Source: an uncultured Altererythrobacter sp. (GTDB taxonomy: Bacteria > Pseudomonadota > Alphaproteobacteria > Sphingomonadales > Sphingomonadaceae). Taken from it: 64,000 nt of DNA. Every line of letters starts with the position of its first letter. The stretch's first letter is position 1. Shown piece by piece: positions 17,152 through 26,580 of this stretch. The stretch lies in the NCBI GenBank assembly GCA_947492235.1, contig CANLLZ010000002.1:620001-684000 (forward strand). The letters are read 5' to 3'. The position numbers and the translations under genes are program-made. The notes beneath the pieces were generated by a model, which did no database searches, was not told the origin of the DNA, and worked only from the letters and a program-made list of their open reading frames with translations.

Positions 17152-17658
17152 ATGCCTCAGCCGGGCGAATCATCGGTCGAAGAGATTCTTGAATCGATCA
17201 AGAAGGTTATCGCGCGCGATAATCGCGCCATGGCCGCTGAAGCCCGCGTCCGCCGCGAACGCGCTGCCGACGAGCAGGACCCGCCCGAGCCGGTCGTTCA
17301 GGAAGAAGCCGACGAGGTGCTCGATCTGGACGATGCCATGGTGGAAGACGAGCTGGTCGAAGAAGAATTGGTCGAATCGGGTGACGTCGAGGCTGACGAA
17401 GACCGCGATGCAAACGCAGATGCCCTGCTGACCGATGCAGCAAGCGAGGCGATGCGCGACAATCTCGCCGCCCTGGCGATGATGGCCACCCCGCCCGCTG
17501 CACCGCAGATTGTCCGCAGCGGCGAAACCTCGCTCGAAGGGCTCGTGCGCGAAATGCTGCGGCCCATGCTGGCCGAATGGCTCGATGCCAATCTGCCCGG
17601 AATGGTCGAGAAAATGGTGCAGGCCGAAATCAGCCGGATTGCCGGCAAGAAGGGCTGA
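17152..17658 (+). CDS. PopZ-like (DUF2497) polar organising protein
   Basis: A 168-residue protein with the PopZ layout. A short N-terminal helix (SVEEILESIKKVIARDN) precedes a strongly acidic, low-complexity middle (residues about 40-110, rich in Glu and Asp). Three C-terminal helices follow, including LVREMLRPMLAEWLDANLP and MVEKMVQAEISRI. In Caulobacter, PopZ forms the polar hub that captures ParB-parS. In many relatives it precedes valS; here it lies between tolC and a ferredoxin gene. The window also carries parAB and parS, so a polar anchoring role is plausible but inferred. Confidence 0.75.
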   Translation: MPQPGESSVEEILESIKKVIARDNRAMAAEARVRRERAADEQDPPEPVVQEEADEVLDLDDAMVEDELVEEELVESGDVEADEDRDANADALLTDAASEAMRDNLAALAMMATPPAAPQIVRSGETSLEGLVREMLRPMLAEWLDANLPGMVEKMVQAEISRIAGKKG

Positions 17659-17702
17659 GCAGACCAGCCGCGTCTGTCATCCCCTCAGCCAGCACTGCCT
17701 GA

Positions 17703-18086
17703 ATGACCCATCCATCAAAGAGCCTCGAGAAGGCCGTCAACGCATTCGCCAAGATTGGCGCAGGCGGGATCGAGCGGCATATTTTCCTCTGCGCCGTCTC
17801 GGAGAAGCAGAAATGCTGCCGCCGTGACGAGGGCGAGCGGGCTTGGAAATATTTGAAGCGCCGGATGAAGGAACTGGGCCTTGTCGGCAGAGGGGGCACC
17901 GTTCAGCGGACCAAGGCCGATTGTCTGCAAATCTGCGCGGCGGGGCCCATCGCCGTCGTCCAGCCGGGCAATGTCTGGTACCATTCCTGCACCGAAGCCG
18001 TGCTGGAGCGCATCCTGCAGGAGCATCTCATCGGCGGCGTGCCGGTGGAGGAGTTCCGGCTCGAACAAGCCGAAGACACGCTTTAA
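17703..18086 (+). CDS. Thioredoxin-like (2Fe-2S) ferredoxin
   Basis: A 127-residue protein of the thioredoxin-like [2Fe-2S] ferredoxin group. Cysteines lie in [13 protein letters not shown] (first pair) and [11 protein letters not shown] (second pair), the family arrangement. ALCQ-type residues and [12 protein letters not shown] match the C-terminal part, which resembles the NuoE cluster domain. Redox partner unknown. It overlaps the convergent downstream gene by 4 bp. Confidence 0.82.
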   Translation: MTHPSKSLEKAVNAFAKIGAGGIERHIFLCAVSEKQKCCRRDEGERAWKYLKRRMKELGLVGRGGTVQRTKADCLQICAAGPIAVVQPGNVWYHSCTEAVLERILQEHLIGGVPVEEFRLEQAEDTL

Positions 18087-18382
18087 CTGTTGCGCTTGCG
18101 CTCTTCTTCGAACCGGTCGTCGATCGCTTCGTCATGGCCCGTGCCATTAGACAGGAAGACGAGGCCCATCAACGCGCTGCCCAGCAGCATGGTGAAACCG
18201 ATCCCCAGCGCGACCGCAATGTAGAAATGGACCGAGATGTCGCCTTCACGGGTGTAGAGAAGCGCCACGGCAATCGCGACCACACCAACGGTGATCAGGA
18301 ACATGAACCGCATGATGCGGCGATAGCGCGCCCACGCATAGGCTGCCGTTTCCGGATCCTCTAAAGGCGATTTCGGGGTCAT
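18083..18382 (-). CDS. Small membrane protein, two helices
   Basis: A 99-residue protein with a cytoplasmic N-terminus ([20 protein letters not shown]) and two hydrophobic helices (about residues 26-44, [16 protein letters not shown]; and 53-77, [15 protein letters not shown]). The tail is charged ([12 protein letters not shown]). It resembles small conserved sphingomonad membrane proteins without assigned function. Its 3' end overlaps the ferredoxin gene by 4 bp on the other strand. Confidence 0.7.
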   Translation of the reverse strand: MTPKSPLEDPETAAYAWARYRRIMRFMFLITVGVVAIAVALLYTREGDISVHFYIAVALGIGFTMLLGSALMGLVFLSNGTGHDEAIDDRFEEERKRNS

Positions 18383-18483
18383 TGCATCCCTTCCTTTTCG
18401 GCGGAGCGCCCTGCGTCAATCGCCGGATTCGCCATTTGTCCCGCTTCGTGGCATCTTCTGACGACGAGGGAAAGGAGACGTCC

Positions 18484-18915
18484 ATGACAATCGAGCGAAT
18501 CATCCAGCACCGCGATGCGAGCGATATCCTGACATGCGATCCTGCGATACCTGTCCGCGAGGCGGTAGGTTTGCTTGCCGGAAAGCGCATTGGCGCGCTG
18601 CCGATTGTCGATGGCGGAGCCGTGGTGGGCATTTTCTCCGAGCGCGACGTGATTTACCGGCTGGCGAGCGAGGGGGCGCTGTGTCTGGACCGTCCCGTCT
18701 CCGAGGTCATGACGTCGCCCGCGATCACCGTCACGCGGACCGACAAAATCGACGACGCGCTCGAGCTGATGACCAAGCGGCGCATCCGGCACCTGCCGGT
18801 GGTGGATGGCGGCGCGCTGATCGGATTCGTATCGATCGGCGATCTGGTGAAGACGCGGATGGACGAGGTGGAGCGCGATGCTGAATCCATGCGGTCCTAT
18901 ATTCAGACCGCTTGA
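18484..18915 (+). CDS. CBS-domain pair protein
   Basis: A 143-residue stand-alone protein made of two CBS motifs (residues about 14-65 and 78-130), which usually bind adenine nucleotides and act as regulators. The paired motifs IGALPIVDGGAVVGIFSERD and IRHLPVVDGGALIGFVSIGD are clear. AAGGAG lies 7 bp before the ATG at 18484, which fixes this start. Partner enzyme unknown; neighbours give no hint. Confidence 0.9.
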   Translation: MTIERIIQHRDASDILTCDPAIPVREAVGLLAGKRIGALPIVDGGAVVGIFSERDVIYRLASEGALCLDRPVSEVMTSPAITVTRTDKIDDALELMTKRRIRHLPVVDGGALIGFVSIGDLVKTRMDEVERDAESMRSYIQTA

Positions 18916-18960
18916 AGGGAAGTGGTTGAGGACGCCAGCCGAGGACCCTACATAAAGCCT

Positions 18961-19290
18961 ATGGCCGAGACACCTCAACTCACCGAAGCTGCCGCATCGC
19001 GCATTGCCTGGATTGCGGACAAGCAGGGCAAACCGGCGGTCCTGCGCCTGTCTGTCGAAGGGGGCGGCTGTTCCGGCTTTCAATACAAGTTCGAACTGGC
19101 CGACGGGCCGGATGCGGATGATCTGACCAGCGAAACCGCCGATGCGCGGCTGGTGATTGATCCGGTCAGCCTCGATCTGGTGGCCGGCAGTACGGTCGAT
19201 TACGTCGAGTCGCTCGGCGGAGCGGCGTTCAAGGTGGAAAACCCGATGGCTGCGGCGGGCTGCGGCTGCGGATCCTCGTTTGGGGTTTAA
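18961..19290 (+). CDS. erpA: A-type Fe-S carrier ErpA/IscA
   Basis: Delivers Fe-S clusters to target apoproteins. The 109-residue protein has the three conserved cysteines: one in GGGCSGFQYKF and two in the C-terminal GCGCGSSF. The start at 18961 (MAETPQLTEAAASRI) matches family length; an upstream in-frame extension to 18922 is not needed. Fe-S clients in this window include the ferredoxins and the class I fumarase. Confidence 0.93.
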   Translation: MAETPQLTEAAASRIAWIADKQGKPAVLRLSVEGGGCSGFQYKFELADGPDADDLTSETADARLVIDPVSLDLVAGSTVDYVESLGGAAFKVENPMAAAGCGCGSSFGV

Positions 19291-19344
19291 GTCAGGCGGG
19301 ATTTAGGTTTACCGCAGGGCCCCGCATCGGGCATTAGGCGCGCC

Positions 19345-20133
19345 ATGCGCATCGCCACATTCAACATCAACGGGATCAAGGCGCGGCTGCCGCGCTTGCT
19401 GGAATGGCTGGAAGAAACCCGGCCCACCGTCGCCTGCCTGCAGGAAATCAAGTCGCAGGACGAGGGCTTCCCCGCCGATGCGTTCGAAAAGATCGGCTAC
19501 AAGGCGATCTGGCACGGCCAGAAGAGTTTCAACGGGGTTGCCATTTTGGCGGACGGTGTCGAGCCCGTTGAAACCATGCGCGGTCTGCCGCTCTTGAGCG
19601 ATGATGACGAGGCGGACGAGCAATCGCGCTATCTGGAGGCCGAGGTTCATGGGGTAAGGATCGCCAATCTGTACCTGCCCAATGGCAACCCTCAGCCGGG
19701 GCCGAAATTCGATTACAAACTGCAGTGGATGAAGCGCCTGCGCGCGCGGATGCGGACCCTGTGGGACAGCGAGACACCCGCCATCGTGCTGGGCGATTAC
19801 AATGTCATCCCGGAGGCGAAGGACACCTTTTCTGTGCGCGCGATGGCCGATGATGCGCTGACCCAGCCGGAATCGCGCGATGCCTATATGCGGCTGCTGG
19901 CCGACGGGTGGACCGATGCCCTGGGCACGCTCAATCCGCGCGGCGGGGTGTGGACCTATTGGGACTACCAGCGCGGCGCGTGGCAGCGCGATCATGGCTT
20001 TCGCATCGATCACTGCCTGCTCTCGCCCGAGCTCGCCGACCGGTTGATTTCGGCGGGAGTCGACAAGGAGCATCGCGGCCGGGAGAAGGCTAGCGATCAT
20101 GCGCCTGTCTGGGTCGAATTGGCGGACTCTTAA
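19345..20133 (+). CDS. xth: Exodeoxyribonuclease III
   Basis: AP endonuclease and 3'-5' exonuclease of base-excision repair, 262 residues. All key motifs are present: TFNINGIKAR, LQEIK (catalytic Glu), NLYLPNGNP, GDYNVIPE (Asp and Asn), and the terminal SDHAPVWVEL with the catalytic Asp-His. A perfect terminator hairpin follows 13 bp after the stop. Confidence 0.96.
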   Translation: MRIATFNINGIKARLPRLLEWLEETRPTVACLQEIKSQDEGFPADAFEKIGYKAIWHGQKSFNGVAILADGVEPVETMRGLPLLSDDDEADEQSRYLEAEVHGVRIANLYLPNGNPQPGPKFDYKLQWMKRLRARMRTLWDSETPAIVLGDYNVIPEAKDTFSVRAMADDALTQPESRDAYMRLLADGWTDALGTLNPRGGVWTYWDYQRGAWQRDHGFRIDHCLLSPELADRLISAGVDKEHRGREKASDHAPVWVELADS

Positions 20134-20146
20134 GTCCAGACGCGAA

Positions 20147-20182
20147 AAGGGCCGCTGGTCCCATCTGGAACCAGCGGCCCTT
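20147..20182. terminator. Bidirectional terminator between xth and the cell wall hydrolase gene
   Basis: A 13-bp perfect inverted repeat, AAGGGCCGCTGGT (20147-20159) with ACCAGCGGCCCTT (20170-20182), sits between two convergent genes. The A and T ends give it short U-tracts on both strands. Confidence 0.85.
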
Positions 20183-20215
20183 CTTGCGACCCGGAGGCGA
20201 TCTGCCCCCTTGGGG

Positions 20216-20884
20216 TTAGCGGTAAAAAATGTGCGTGCTGATCGTCGCGCGGCGCGATTTCACGCGGGCCCAGCGCGGGCTGACATATTTCGCGTGGAAA
20301 TAGAGCGAGTCGTCGGCTTGGCTTTCCCACAGCCCGCGGTGGGCGATGGTGGCGATCTTCTTGGCCTTGACCCACGCGGACGAACCACGGTTGATGCGGG
20401 GCATCCGGCCATTCTTCACGAAAGAGAACTGCGCACGCTGATAAACGACGCCGCAATAGCTGGACGGGAATGCACGCGCATCGGCGCGGTTGATCACGAC
20501 CTGAGCCACAGCCAGCTGGCCGTCGATCGGCTCACCGCGCGATTCGAAATAGACAGCGCCGGCCAGGCATTCGAGCTCGTCGCTCAGCGTGGCGGGTGCC
20601 TCGACCTTTGCGATCATCTCGCGGAGGGAACCGGCTGACGGAGTAGGGGCCGGCTCCTGAACTTCGGGCTCGGCCTCTTCTTCTTCGGTAATTTCGGGAA
20701 GCGGCTGAACCACTTCCTCGGCCACGAAAACGGGAACCGTTTCGTCGACCAGAGCGACAGGTGTCTGCACCTGTACCTGTTCTGCGTCTTCGGCGTTTGC
20801 GCCGGAACCTTCGACGGCTGCGAAGGTTAGAACCATACCAGCCGCGATTGCGGCGAGGGAAATCTTGTGGGTCTTGCGACTCAT
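20216..20884 (-). CDS. SleB/CwlJ-type cell wall hydrolase
   Basis: A 222-residue exported hydrolase (Hydrolase_2 family) that cleaves peptidoglycan. A signal peptide (IAAGMVLTFAAVEGSGANA) is followed by a Glu/Pro/Val-rich acidic linker (residues about 32-82). The catalytic domain begins at LECLAGAVYFESRGEP, with the catalytic Glu in FESRGE, and continues with AVAQVVINRADARAFP and CGVVYQRAQFSF. In spore formers these enzymes act in germination; in alphaproteobacteria the role is general wall remodelling. Confidence 0.88.
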   Translation of the reverse strand: MSRKTHKISLAAIAAGMVLTFAAVEGSGANAEDAEQVQVQTPVALVDETVPVFVAEEVVQPLPEITEEEEAEPEVQEPAPTPSAGSLREMIAKVEAPATLSDELECLAGAVYFESRGEPIDGQLAVAQVVINRADARAFPSSYCGVVYQRAQFSFVKNGRMPRINRGSSAWVKAKKIATIAHRGLWESQADDSLYFHAKYVSPRWARVKSRRATISTHIFYR

Positions 20885-21081
20885 GAAACTGTCATCTTTG
20901 AGCGGTGAGCGAGCACTGGCGCAGGCGAAGACCTGTTTGCGTTATATGCAATTGTTGGGTTGGTCTGTTTTGGCCTGCCGGCCACTCCCCGTCTGCGTGC
21001 TATCTCGCGGGCCGAAATGCCCGGAACGAAACGCCTGCGCTGTCAGAAGATGGCGGCCAAGTAGGCGGACGGGCGTTTAAG

Positions 21082-21426
21082 TCAACTTAACGCAGACAGG
21101 CTTTCGATGAAGCGTGCCGGATCAGCGATGTCTGCCTCAAGAACCCAGAGGTCGGGATCGGAAGCGTGTCTTTTCCGGCAATATTCGGAAAATTCCTTAT
21201 AAGTTTCAATACCTTTTGGCAGAGAGAGGGTCCATTGCCGCGACCCATCCATCTGCGGCATCCTTTCGTAAAGTTGCGCGCTTGTGCCATTTTCTATGGT
21301 TAAAAGCATGATCGTCCCGGCGTCGCGTTCGCCTTTGAACAGGACACTCGCAAACCCGCCCTGCGCCTCTATCAGCCGCCGGATCGCCCCGATTTCCAAA
21401 TGAGCGGGGAGCCGCGAATCACTCAT
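21082..21426 (-). CDS. DUF1491 family protein
   Basis: A 114-residue cytoplasmic protein, usual length for DUF1491. It begins LPAHLEIGAIRRLIEAQGGFA, then carries a strand-rich middle (GTIMLLTIENG, YERMPQMDG) and the tail DPDLWVLEADIADPARFIESL. The ATG at 21426 overlaps the upstream thioesterase stop by 8 bp, indicating coupling. Function unknown. Confidence 0.82.
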   Translation of the reverse strand: MSDSRLPAHLEIGAIRRLIEAQGGFASVLFKGERDAGTIMLLTIENGTSAQLYERMPQMDGSRQWTLSLPKGIETYKEFSEYCRKRHASDPDLWVLEADIADPARFIESLSALS

Positions 21427-21907
21427 CAGGCGATTTTGCGGGGTCGTATCCCGCCAATCCGGCCAGCGGGATGTGCGAGCGCATGAAAGTGCCGGTCCCG
21501 CGTCCGATCTCGTCGCCTTCGGCATCGACCAGCCGCGATTCCGCCACCAGCACGCGGCGCCTTCCACTGACCCAGCGCCCTTCGGCCACCACCTCGCCCT
21601 CGCGTACGGGCTTGGTAAAATGCAGGTTGAACGAAGTCGTCAGGAGGAAACGATCGCTGACCATGGTGTTGGCGGCATAAAAGGCCGCGTCGTCCAGCAT
21701 CTTGAAATAGATCGTCCCGTGCGCCGCGCCCGCCGCGTGATAGGATTGCGGCGTGACCTGAAACACCAGCCGCGCATGGCCTTCCTTCTCGATCGCCAGC
21801 GTGGATTCGAACAGCCGGTTCACCGGCGCGGAGCTGTAAAGCTGCTCCAGCGCGCGAAAATGCGACTGTGCTCCACTCTGAAGTCGATCCGCGTTTTCAT
21901 CCGCCAT
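21419..21907 (-). CDS. PaaI-type hotdog thioesterase
   Basis: A 162-residue single hotdog domain. The active-site region is AAGAAHGTIYFKMLDDAAFYAAN, with the conserved His-Gly and Asp, and a later strand reads LTTSFNLHFTKPVREGEV. Such enzymes hydrolyse acyl-CoA thioesters; substrate not predictable. It is followed by, and overlaps, the DUF1491 gene. Confidence 0.85.
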   Translation of the reverse strand: MADENADRLQSGAQSHFRALEQLYSSAPVNRLFESTLAIEKEGHARLVFQVTPQSYHAAGAAHGTIYFKMLDDAAFYAANTMVSDRFLLTTSFNLHFTKPVREGEVVAEGRWVSGRRRVLVAESRLVDAEGDEIGRGTGTFMRSHIPLAGLAGYDPAKSPDE

Positions 21908-21958
21908 CGGACATAGACCTCTGCATTGTCGTCAAAACGCCGTTCAAACCCGATGCGC

Positions 21959-22531
21959 TTAATGCGGTTCGACCCAGCCCACCGATCCGTCGCGGCGGCG
22001 ATAGACCATATTGTGCCGCCCGGTTCCCGCATTCTTGAAGAACATTGCGGCGGTGTCCCGCAGATCGAGCATCATCACCGCATCGGCCACCGAGGACTCC
22101 GGGATGTCGACTTTCGTTTCCGCTACAATCAGCGGACCATCCTCGCCAACTTCTTCCTCGACCTCGTCGGGCTCTGCCGTGGCGAAGACCCGGTACGCTG
22201 CTTCTTCCTGCTGAATCGCGTGATCCGCCTGCTCGTGGCGGTCCTTCAGACGGCGCTTGTAGCGACGCAGCTGCTTCTCGATCTTCTCTGCCGCCTTGTC
22301 GCACGATTGGTGCGCATCATGCGCCTCGGCATGACCTTTCAGGATCAGGCCCTGCATCACATGAAGCACGATGTCGCAGGAAAACGCGCCCGCACCGGCC
22401 TTGCCGAAGGTGACATGCGAGGAAATGGCCCGGCTGAAATACTTCTCGACCATCGATTCCATCCGGTCGCGCGCGTGATCCTGCAGCGCGGCGCCAGTTT
22501 CGACCTGATGACCTGAAACGCGAATATCCAT
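21959..22531 (-). CDS. hpf: Ribosome hibernation promoting factor, long form
   Basis: Binds and inactivates ribosomes in stationary phase by forming 100S dimers. It has 190 residues in two domains: the N-terminal ribosome-binding fold (MDIRVSGHQVETGAALQDHA ... AEKIEKQLRRYKRRLKDRH) and the C-terminal dimerisation domain with VMMLDLRDTAAMFFKNAGTG. AAGGAG lies 8 bp before the ATG at 22531. A GTG three codons upstream is a weaker alternative. Confidence 0.93.
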   Translation of the reverse strand: MDIRVSGHQVETGAALQDHARDRMESMVEKYFSRAISSHVTFGKAGAGAFSCDIVLHVMQGLILKGHAEAHDAHQSCDKAAEKIEKQLRRYKRRLKDRHEQADHAIQQEEAAYRVFATAEPDEVEEEVGEDGPLIVAETKVDIPESSVADAVMMLDLRDTAAMFFKNAGTGRHNMVYRRRDGSVGWVEPH

Positions 22532-22612
22532 GGTGGGCACTCCTTGCTTGTCTTGTCTTTTTTGCCGGGGCTGATCCGGGACGGTTCGCCCGTATCTTGA
22601 GAATATATCTCG

Positions 22613-23302
22613 TCAGCCTGCCCAGAGAGGCTTTTCCATTTGTTCGAGAAATGATCGGTGGCGGGATAGTTCCTCCTCGCTGGCCGAATGCGGGCGGGGA
22701 GGGCGGACCTCGCGATTGACGGCGCGCGCGGCGATCGGCGAAGGCTGCGCTGCGGCGGTAACCTCTTCCGCCGCCAGCTCCAGCCCGATCTGGCGGCCGC
22801 CGGTCAGCTCGACATAGACCTGCGCCAGCAGCTCGGCATCGAGCAGCGCGCCGTGTTTGACCCGGTGGCTGCGATCTACGCCGAAGCGGGTGCACAAGGC
22901 ATCGAGCGAGACCTTGGCTCCGGGAAATTTGCGCCGGGCCATGGTGACGGTATCGACCATCCGGTCCAGATCGATGATCTCGCGCCCGCACAGCGCCAGC
23001 TCTCCATTGAGAAAGCCGAAATCGAAGCTGGCATTATGGGCCACCAGCGGCGCATCGCCGAGAAAATCGAGCAAAGCCTGCGCGCCGTCGGCAAACAGAG
23101 GCTTGTCCGAAAGAAACTGCGCCGACAGACCGTGCACCGCCTCGGCCTCTGCCGGCATGTCGCGTTCCGGGTTGTAATAGGCGTGGAAGGTTTCGCCGGT
23201 GGGCATCCGGTTGACCATCTCGACGCAACCGATTTCAACCATTCGGTCGCCCTTTTTCGGGTCGAGTCCGGTGGTTTCTGTGTCGAATACTATTTCACGC
23301 AT
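22613..23302 (-). CDS. dnaQ: DNA polymerase III epsilon subunit
   Basis: 3'-5' proofreading exonuclease of the replicative polymerase; 229 residues. Exo I is FDTETTGLD, exo [15 protein letters not shown], and exo [17 protein letters not shown], giving the full DEDDh set. The C-terminal 50 residues form the probable polymerase-binding tail. It is the last gene of the ppsR-maf-aroE-coaE-dnaQ block, which borders the replication origin in Caulobacter. Confidence 0.96.
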   Translation of the reverse strand: MREIVFDTETTGLDPKKGDRMVEIGCVEMVNRMPTGETFHAYYNPERDMPAEAEAVHGLSAQFLSDKPLFADGAQALLDFLGDAPLVAHNASFDFGFLNGELALCGREIIDLDRMVDTVTMARRKFPGAKVSLDALCTRFGVDRSHRVKHGALLDAELLAQVYVELTGGRQIGLELAAEEVTAAAQPSPIAARAVNREVRPPRPHSASEEELSRHRSFLEQMEKPLWAG

Positions 23303-23355
23303 GTAGCACAGACTATCGGCCCAAGATGTGCGGCTGGCAAGGGGGTCTGGTGCAC

Positions 23356-23949
23356 TCAGTTCGCAGAAAGGCGCGCCACCAGGGCTTCAACCTCGGCGCG
23401 CGTCGCCTCCAGCGACTGGCCGGTGTCGATCACCGTGTCGGCGCGGTCGCGTTTTTCGGCGTCCGGTACCTGAAGCCCCAGAATTTTCTCGAATTTTTCC
23501 ACGGTCATGTCCGGACGGGCCAGCACACGTTCGCGCTGGGTCTCGGCCGGTGCGGACACGACCACGATGTGATCGACCGCCGTAAATCCGCCTTTCTCGA
23601 ACAGGAGCGGGATGTCGAACAACACCATCGGCGCATCCCTATGCGCCTCCATGAATTCGGCCCGCACCTTGGCCACGGCGGGGTGCACAATCCCCTCCAG
23701 CACAGCGAGCTTCTCCGGATTGTTGAACACCAGAGTGCCCAGCGCATCGCGGTCCACACCGTCAGGCCCGGTCGAACCAGGAAACGCGGCTTCGATGTCG
23801 GGCAGCAAGGCTCCGCCCGGCCCCTGCAGACGGCGAACCTCGGCATCGGCATCGAACATCGGAATGCCCAGATCGACAAACATCTGCGCCACGGTGGATT
23901 TGCCCATGCCGATGGAGCCGGTCAGGCCGAGGATCAGGGGTTTGGTCAT
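23356..23949 (-). CDS. coaE: Dephospho-CoA kinase
   Basis: Last step of coenzyme A synthesis: phosphorylates the 3'-hydroxyl of dephospho-CoA. The 197-residue protein has a P-loop [12 protein letters not shown] near the N-terminus, the LID region [20 protein letters not shown], and [14 protein letters not shown]. The start overlaps the aroE stop in ATGA, so the two are translationally coupled. The order coaE-dnaQ is standard for the lineage. Confidence 0.96.
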   Translation of the reverse strand: MTKPLILGLTGSIGMGKSTVAQMFVDLGIPMFDADAEVRRLQGPGGALLPDIEAAFPGSTGPDGVDRDALGTLVFNNPEKLAVLEGIVHPAVAKVRAEFMEAHRDAPMVLFDIPLLFEKGGFTAVDHIVVVSAPAETQRERVLARPDMTVEKFEKILGLQVPDAEKRDRADTVIDTGQSLEATRAEVEALVARLSAN

Positions 23950-24803
23950 CGCATCAGCCTTTCACGCAAGCGGTCGTCGCTGCCGCGCGGGGCGGGGACG
24001 CCGAAGAATTTCTCGAACGCCGCCGCGGCCTGTCCGATCAGCATCGAGAGGCCGTCCACGGTGTGCAATCCAGCGGCGCGGGCGTCCTTCAGAAACGGGG
24101 TGTCGAGCGGATCGGTAACGATATCGTAGACAATCGAGCCCGGCGGCGCGTGGCTGAAATCGAAAGCGAGCGGCGGCTGTCCGCGCATGCCCAGCGGCGA
24201 CGCGTTGACGATCAGATCGCAGCAGCCCTCGCGGTCGTCGAATGCGAAATCGGTTTCGGAGGCAAAGTGATCGAGAGAGGGCGTGTGGTGCTCTCCATTG
24301 GGAGCCAGTTCATCCAGAAGAGCGCGCGCCTTGGCCGGATTGCGGCCCGCAACCACCAGGGTGAAGCCTTCCTGCGCCAGCCCCGCAACTATCGCCCGCG
24401 CTGCGCCGCCGGTGCCGAGAATGCGCGCCATGCGGAACAGGTGTTTCTCGGCCAGAACACTCTGCAACGGCTCGAGAAACCCGGCGACATCGGTGTTGTA
24501 GCCTACAAGCGCGCCATCTCCGGCGCGCACCACAGTGTTCACCGCGCCGACGCGCTTCGCCAAGGGATGCAAACGGTCAAGCAAGGGGATGATCGCCTGC
24601 TTATGCGGCATGGTGACATTGCAGCCCAGCCAATCGGGATCGGCGCGGCGGCTGGACAGATAATCCGGCAACTCCCCATCCTGCACACGGGTCGCGCGAT
24701 AATCCGACGCCAGACCCAGCTCACCCAGCCAGAAGCCATGAATTGCGGGCGATTTGGATTGGCTGATCGGATCGCCGATCACTTCGGCGTAGCGCGCACT
24801 CAT
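23946..24803 (-). CDS. aroE: Shikimate dehydrogenase
   Basis: Reduces 3-dehydroshikimate with NADPH in aromatic amino acid synthesis; 285 residues. Substrate-binding motifs: [15 protein letters not shown] and [11 protein letters not shown], with the catalytic Lys. The NADP site is [12 protein letters not shown], followed by VAGRNPAKA. The ATG at 24803 (MSARYAEV) overlaps the maf stop (ATGA); the open frame further upstream lies inside maf and is not used. Confidence 0.96.
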   Translation of the reverse strand: MSARYAEVIGDPISQSKSPAIHGFWLGELGLASDYRATRVQDGELPDYLSSRRADPDWLGCNVTMPHKQAIIPLLDRLHPLAKRVGAVNTVVRAGDGALVGYNTDVAGFLEPLQSVLAEKHLFRMARILGTGGAARAIVAGLAQEGFTLVVAGRNPAKARALLDELAPNGEHHTPSLDHFASETDFAFDDREGCCDLIVNASPLGMRGQPPLAFDFSHAPPGSIVYDIVTDPLDTPFLKDARAAGLHTVDGLSMLIGQAAAAFEKFFGVPAPRGSDDRLRERLMR

Positions 24804-25393
24804 GTCTCCAGCAGGCCCCGTTCGCGCAGCGCGCCCAGCACCGGGAGGAGCGGCATGCCCAGCACCGTGAAGTGCTCGCCGATAATCCGCTCGAACAATT
24901 GCACGCCGCGCGCTTCGATCCGGAACACACCGACGCAGTGGCTGACCGCAGGCCATTCGGCATCGAGATAATGCTCGATAAAATCGTCCGACAATGCGCG
25001 CACATGCAAGGTCGCCATACTGGGTGCGACCCAATCGATCGCGCGGTCCCTGGCGAGAGCCGCCGAGCTGTGCAGACGCATCGGTTTGCCGGAAAAGAAG
25101 CGTAGATGCTCCGCCGCCTGTTCGCGGGTTTCCGGCTTGTCGAACCGGCGGCCTTCTACCTCGACCAGCGAATCGCTTCCCAGAACCCAGCGCCCCTTCT
25201 GCCCGGCCGATACCTCAGCAGCCTTGGCAGCAGCGAGGGCTTGCGCAATCTCAGCAGGATCAGCCCCCGCCATCTCCGCTTCCAGCCCGCGTTCATCGAT
25301 ATCGGCGGGCACACATTCATACGCGACACCGGCATCGTCCAGCATGGCGCGACGCGACGCGCTTTTCGACGCGAGAATCAGAGTGCCACTCAT
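24800..25393 (-). CDS. maf: Maf-family nucleotide pyrophosphatase
   Basis: House-cleaning pyrophosphatase that removes modified or canonical nucleoside triphosphates. The 197-residue protein has [19 protein letters not shown] at the N-terminus, [18 protein letters not shown] in the middle and GVFRIEARG ... [15 protein letters not shown] at the end, all Maf signatures. It is coupled on both sides by ATGA overlaps, with ppsR upstream and aroE downstream. Confidence 0.94.
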   Translation of the reverse strand: MSGTLILASKSASRRAMLDDAGVAYECVPADIDERGLEAEMAGADPAEIAQALAAAKAAEVSAGQKGRWVLGSDSLVEVEGRRFDKPETREQAAEHLRFFSGKPMRLHSSAALARDRAIDWVAPSMATLHVRALSDDFIEHYLDAEWPAVSHCVGVFRIEARGVQLFERIIGEHFTVLGMPLLPVLGALRERGLLET

Positions 25394-26244
25394 ATGGGCT
25401 TCTCGCCCGGTTTGACCCGGCGCTGGCGTTCATTGTGGATTCGAATGATTGCCGCCGCCGTTTCCTCGATCGAGCGGCGCGTCACGTCGATCACCGGCCA
25501 GTTGTTGTCCGAGAACAGACGCCGGGCGAACTGCACTTCCTTTTTCACCCGCTCGTTATCGATGTAATCGGTCTGCTCGCGTTCGTTCAGCGTCAGCAGG
25601 CGATTGCGGCGGATCTGGACCAGCCGTTCGGGCGCAGTGGTCAGTCCGACAATCGTCGGCCCTTTCAATTCATACAGGGCAGGGGGCGGCGGGCTTTCCA
25701 CCACCAGCGGAATATTCGCCACCTTGTAGCCTCGATTGGCGAGATAGATGCTGGTCGGCGTTTTCGAACTGCGCGACACCCCGGCGAGCAGGATATCGGC
25801 CTGCTCCCAGTTCTCGTGGGCAATCCCGTCATCATGCGCGATGGTGAACTGGATCGCCTCGACCCGCTCGAAATAGGCCGCATCCATCCGGTGCTGGCGA
25901 CCCGGACGACCATGCGCTTCCTCGCCCAGCTGCGCTTCCAGCGCGACGGTCACCGTCTCCAGCGCGTCCACAGCGGGCAACGACATTTGCCGACAGCTTT
26001 CCTCCAGCCGTTTTCGCGTATCGGCATTGACCAGCGTATAGAGCACCAGGCCGGGGCTGGCCGCGAGTTCCGGCACAATCCGGTCGAGATGCGCACGGCT
26101 GCGCACCATCGGCCAGAAATGCCGCACGACATCGGCAGTCTCGAACTGGGCGAGCGCCGCCTTGGCGATCATCTCCAGCGTTTCGCCGGTGGAATCGGAC
26201 AGCAGATGGAGATGAATGCGTGACAGAGACGGGTGCCTTTCCAT
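25390..26244 (-). CDS. ppsR: Kinase-pyrophosphorylase (PEP synthase / PPDK regulatory protein, DUF299)
   Basis: Bifunctional ADP-dependent kinase and phosphate-dependent phosphorylase that switches PEP synthase or pyruvate phosphate dikinase. The 284-residue protein carries [21 protein letters not shown] at the start, the P-loop [16 protein letters not shown], and [14 protein letters not shown] at the end. The ATG at 26244 ([11 protein letters not shown]) is preferred by family length. It is the first gene leftward from the predicted origin, the place its homologue occupies beside Caulobacter Cori. Confidence 0.93.
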   Translation of the reverse strand: MERHPSLSRIHLHLLSDSTGETLEMIAKAALAQFETADVVRHFWPMVRSRAHLDRIVPELAASPGLVLYTLVNADTRKRLEESCRQMSLPAVDALETVTVALEAQLGEEAHGRPGRQHRMDAAYFERVEAIQFTIAHDDGIAHENWEQADILLAGVSRSSKTPTSIYLANRGYKVANIPLVVESPPPPALYELKGPTIVGLTTAPERLVQIRRNRLLTLNEREQTDYIDNERVKKEVQFARRLFSDNNWPVIDVTRRSIEETAAAIIRIHNERQRRVKPGEKPI

Positions 26245-26580
26245 CGAGGGATGCCCTTCTCCCGAGGGGATCAGGGGGTGTGGACAAGTGCCCGCATAAA
26301 CCACGGGAGCAATTGGCGGACAAGCGGGGGATGGGATTCCGCCCCCGCTACCTTGGTTTTCATCGGAGGGGTTGTGGGCAGGAACGCTGGCTTGTCGACA
26401 GTGCGGGGACAGTGTGCACAGCTTTCGATTGACTCAATGGCCCTGCCGAGTCGCCCGGCCACGAGCGGCTGGAAAACTGGTGAGAATTCGGGCAGGAACC
26501 CTGTGTCCCCGCTTTCCACAGGGCCAACATACAACATCAGATTCTATTAATAATATTATATTGATTGGACTCATCCCTCG
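26245..26580. other. Probable chromosomal replication origin (oriC) between ppsR and hemE
   Basis: A 336-bp gap without a gene. Gene context is the main evidence: Caulobacter Cori lies beside hemE, and here the ppsR block and hemE diverge from the gap. DnaA-box-like sites are weak: TGTGGACAA at 26279-26287 (one mismatch on the minus strand), CTTTCCACA at 26512-26520 (two mismatches) and TTGTCGACA at 26392-26400 (two). A strikingly AT-rich stretch at 26541-26566 contains the palindrome ATAATATTAT (26550-26559) and could be the unwinding element, the hemE promoter, or both. No CtrA TTAA-N7-TTAA site was found. Confidence 0.6.

Noticed and set aside
26371-26421. Extra DnaA-like boxes TGTGGGCAG and TGTGCACAG in the origin gap
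   Set aside because: Each has three mismatches from TTATCCACA, too weak to count as sites.
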